From: Chloroflexota bacterium | GTDB lineage: Bacteria > Chloroflexota > Anaerolineae > Aggregatilineales > Phototrophicaceae | Reading direction: 5' to 3' | Length of the DNA stretch: 34,270 nucleotides | NCBI GenBank assembly: GCA_026709625.1 | Contig: JAPOSR010000020.1 | Location: 1 to 34,270 of the forward strand | Notes under the pieces: generated by a model | The model's database searches: none | Seen by the model: only the letters and a program-made list of their open reading frames with translations | What the model was told of the DNA's origin: nothing | Position numbers and translations under genes: made by a program | In this document: in pieces, positions 32,915 through 34,270 of the stretch | How the letters are laid out: every line of letters begins with the position of its first letter | Position numbering within the stretch: position 1 is the first letter of the stretch

Positions 32915-34270
32915 ATGGCCATCGACCGCATTCGCAATTTTTGCATCATCGCCCATGTCGACCATGGCAAGAGCACGCTGGCCGACCGCCTGCTGGAATT
33001 GACGCGCACGGTCAGCGAGCGCGATATGCAAGAGCAGCTCTTGGACAGCATGCAGTTGGAACGCGAGCGCGGCGTCACCATCAAGGCATCGGCAGTGCGC
33101 ATGCAATATGAAGCGCGGGACGGGCGAGTCTACACCATCAACCTCATCGACACGCCCGGCCATGTCGATTTCACCTACGAAGTCAGCCGCGCCCTGCAAG
33201 CCTGCGAAGGCGCTGTGCTCGTGGTGGACGCTAGCCAGGGCATCGAAGCCCAAACGTTGTCCAATGTATACCTTGCGCTGGAGCAAGACCTAGAGATCAT
33301 CCCAGTCATCAACAAAATCGATTTGCCAGCCGCCCAGCCCGCGCAGATCGCCCGCGAAGTCGAAGAGCTGCTGGGCACGCCAGTTGCCGACATGCCGCTG
33401 ATTTCCGCCAAGAATGGCATCGGCGTGGCTGATGTGCTGGAAAAAGTTGTCGCCGAGGTGCCACAGCCGCAGCGCGACCCCGGCGAAGCTTTGCGCGCGC
33501 TGGTCTTCGATTCGCATTATGATGTTTACAAGGGCGTCATCGCCTATGTGCGCGTCATCGATGGCGCGGTCGACAAGCGCGACCTGCTGCAGCTGTACGC
33601 TACGGGCGCGCGCTTTGAGCCCGTTGAAATCGGCGTATTTGACCCCGTCATGCGCTCGGTGGACGGGCTGGGCGCGGGCGAAGTCGGCTATATCGCCACC
33701 GGTTTGAAAACAGTCCAGGAATGCCGCGTTGGCGATACTGTCACCGTGGCGAAAGGCGGCACAAACTCCCCCCTGCCCGGCTACAAACAAGTCAAGCCAA
33801 TGGTCTTCGCGGGCATCTATCCGACCAACAACGAAGACTATGCCGACCTGCGCGATGCCCTGGACAAGCTGCAGCTGAATGACGCCTCATTGGTCTTCCA
33901 GCCTGAGACTTCGCAAGCGCTCAATTTTGGATTTCGGGTTGGCTTCCTGGGTTTGTTTCACATGGAGATCATCCAAGAGCGCCTAGAGCGCGAATACGAC
34001 CTGGACATTCTGGCCACAGCGCCCAGCGTCGAATATCGCGTGCTGCAGAAGAATGGCGAGACGGCGCTTGTCGACAGCCCCGCTCTGCTGCCCGACGAAA
34101 ATGCGATCGCCGAGATTCATGAGCCTTGGATGAAGATACAGATCTATTCGCCGCAGCGCTACATCGGCGCGGTGATGGACTTGGTCATCAAAAAGCGCGG
34201 CAGCTATGAAACCACGGAATACCTGGACACCACCCGCGTGATCCTTCACTTCGCTATTCCGCTGTCCGAG
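32915..34270 (+). CDS. lepA: Elongation factor 4 (LepA), 3' end outside the window
   Basis: A translational GTPase that acts on the ribosome and has been linked to back-translocation and 30S biogenesis. 452 codons are present of an expected ~600. G1 is AHVDHGKST (13-21), G3 is DTPGHVDF, G4 is NKID and G5 is SAK, followed by domain II (ALVFDSHYDVYKGVI) and the LepA-specific GFRVGFLGLFHMEIIQERLEREY. EF-G-type contamination is excluded by these. The frame runs open to the last base of the window. GGGG four bases before the ATG, and a weak TACAAA box at 32882-32887, precede it. Confidence 0.96.
   Translation, partial: MAIDRIRNFCIIAHVDHGKSTLADRLLELTRTVSERDMQEQLLDSMQLERERGVTIKASAVRMQYEARDGRVYTINLIDTPGHVDFTYEVSRALQACEGAVLVVDASQGIEAQTLSNVYLALEQDLEIIPVINKIDLPAAQPAQIAREVEELLGTPVADMPLISAKNGIGVADVLEKVVAEVPQPQRDPGEALRALVFDSHYDVYKGVIAYVRVIDGAVDKRDLLQLYATGARFEPVEIGVFDPVMRSVDGLGAGEVGYIATGLKTVQECRVGDTVTVAKGGTNSPLPGYKQVKPMVFAGIYPTNNEDYADLRDALDKLQLNDASLVFQPETSQALNFGFRVGFLGLFHMEIIQERLEREYDLDILATAPSVEYRVLQKNGETALVDSPALLPDENAIAEIHEPWMKIQIYSPQRYIGAVMDLVIKKRGSYETTEYLDTTRVILHFAIPLSE

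Overview
The window is a compact, GC-rich bacterial chromosome segment that looks mainly like housekeeping genes with an accessory flavour. It carries 29 intact or window-truncated protein genes, two gene remnants, two tRNA genes and five copies of a short, hairpin-forming repeat. No phage, transposase, CRISPR or rRNA is visible. The best guess for the host is a member of the Chloroflexota, probably Anaerolineae-like. The reasons are a RecG with a long N-terminal extension followed by coaD and a coiled-coil gene, a secreted CSLREA/SH3b protein, YghO-like acetyltransferases and Uma2 proteins. This is inference from gene content, not a phylogenetic result.

Layout. 1-3.6 kb: CPBP protease, rlmN and rpe (overlapping ATGA), an intrinsic terminator, and degV. 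3.6-7.8 kb: repeat copy A, recG, coaD and a coiled-coil gene. 7.9-10.3 kb: comEC. 10.3-16.9 kb: a metabolic block with a Gfo/Idh dehydrogenase and a TIM-barrel isomerase on the minus strand, transcribed divergently from an amidohydrolase. It continues with repeat copy B beside a gene remnant, an SMP-30 lactonase divergent from a sarcosine-oxidase-like flavoprotein around an 18-bp palindrome, and an OsmC protein. 17.2-21.9 kb: DinB-like, hisS and malQ in tight tandem, repeat copy C, then an unknown acidic protein coupled to tadA. 22.0-26.3 kb: tRNA-Ser(CGA), a secreted protein, a LOG-family hydrolase, a solute-binding protein and a YghO-like acetyltransferase. 26.4-28.9 kb: repeat copy D and the secreted CSLREA/SH3b protein. 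28.9-34.3 kb: tRNA-Asn(GTT) with a clear promoter and terminator, coaX divergent from a GNAT gene, an intact Uma2 gene beside an internally deleted copy, a family-4-like uracil-DNA glycosylase lacking the Fe-S cysteines, repeat copy E, and lepA running off the end.

How the genes work together. coaX and coaD are the first and fourth steps of CoA synthesis, but they are far apart here. hisS, tadA, rlmN, lepA and the two tRNAs all serve translation. recG, the UDG-like protein and comEC concern DNA repair, recombination and uptake. The 10-16 kb block resembles a small sugar or polyol and amine oxidation island, though its substrates cannot be named from sequence.

Most notable: the MITE-like family with terminal inverted repeats (11 bp perfect in copy C) and a conserved central hairpin; the UDG homologue with all four cluster ligands replaced; the ComEC whose C-terminal beta-lactamase domain has lost key metal-site residues; and the Uma2 duplication with a deleted catalytic core.
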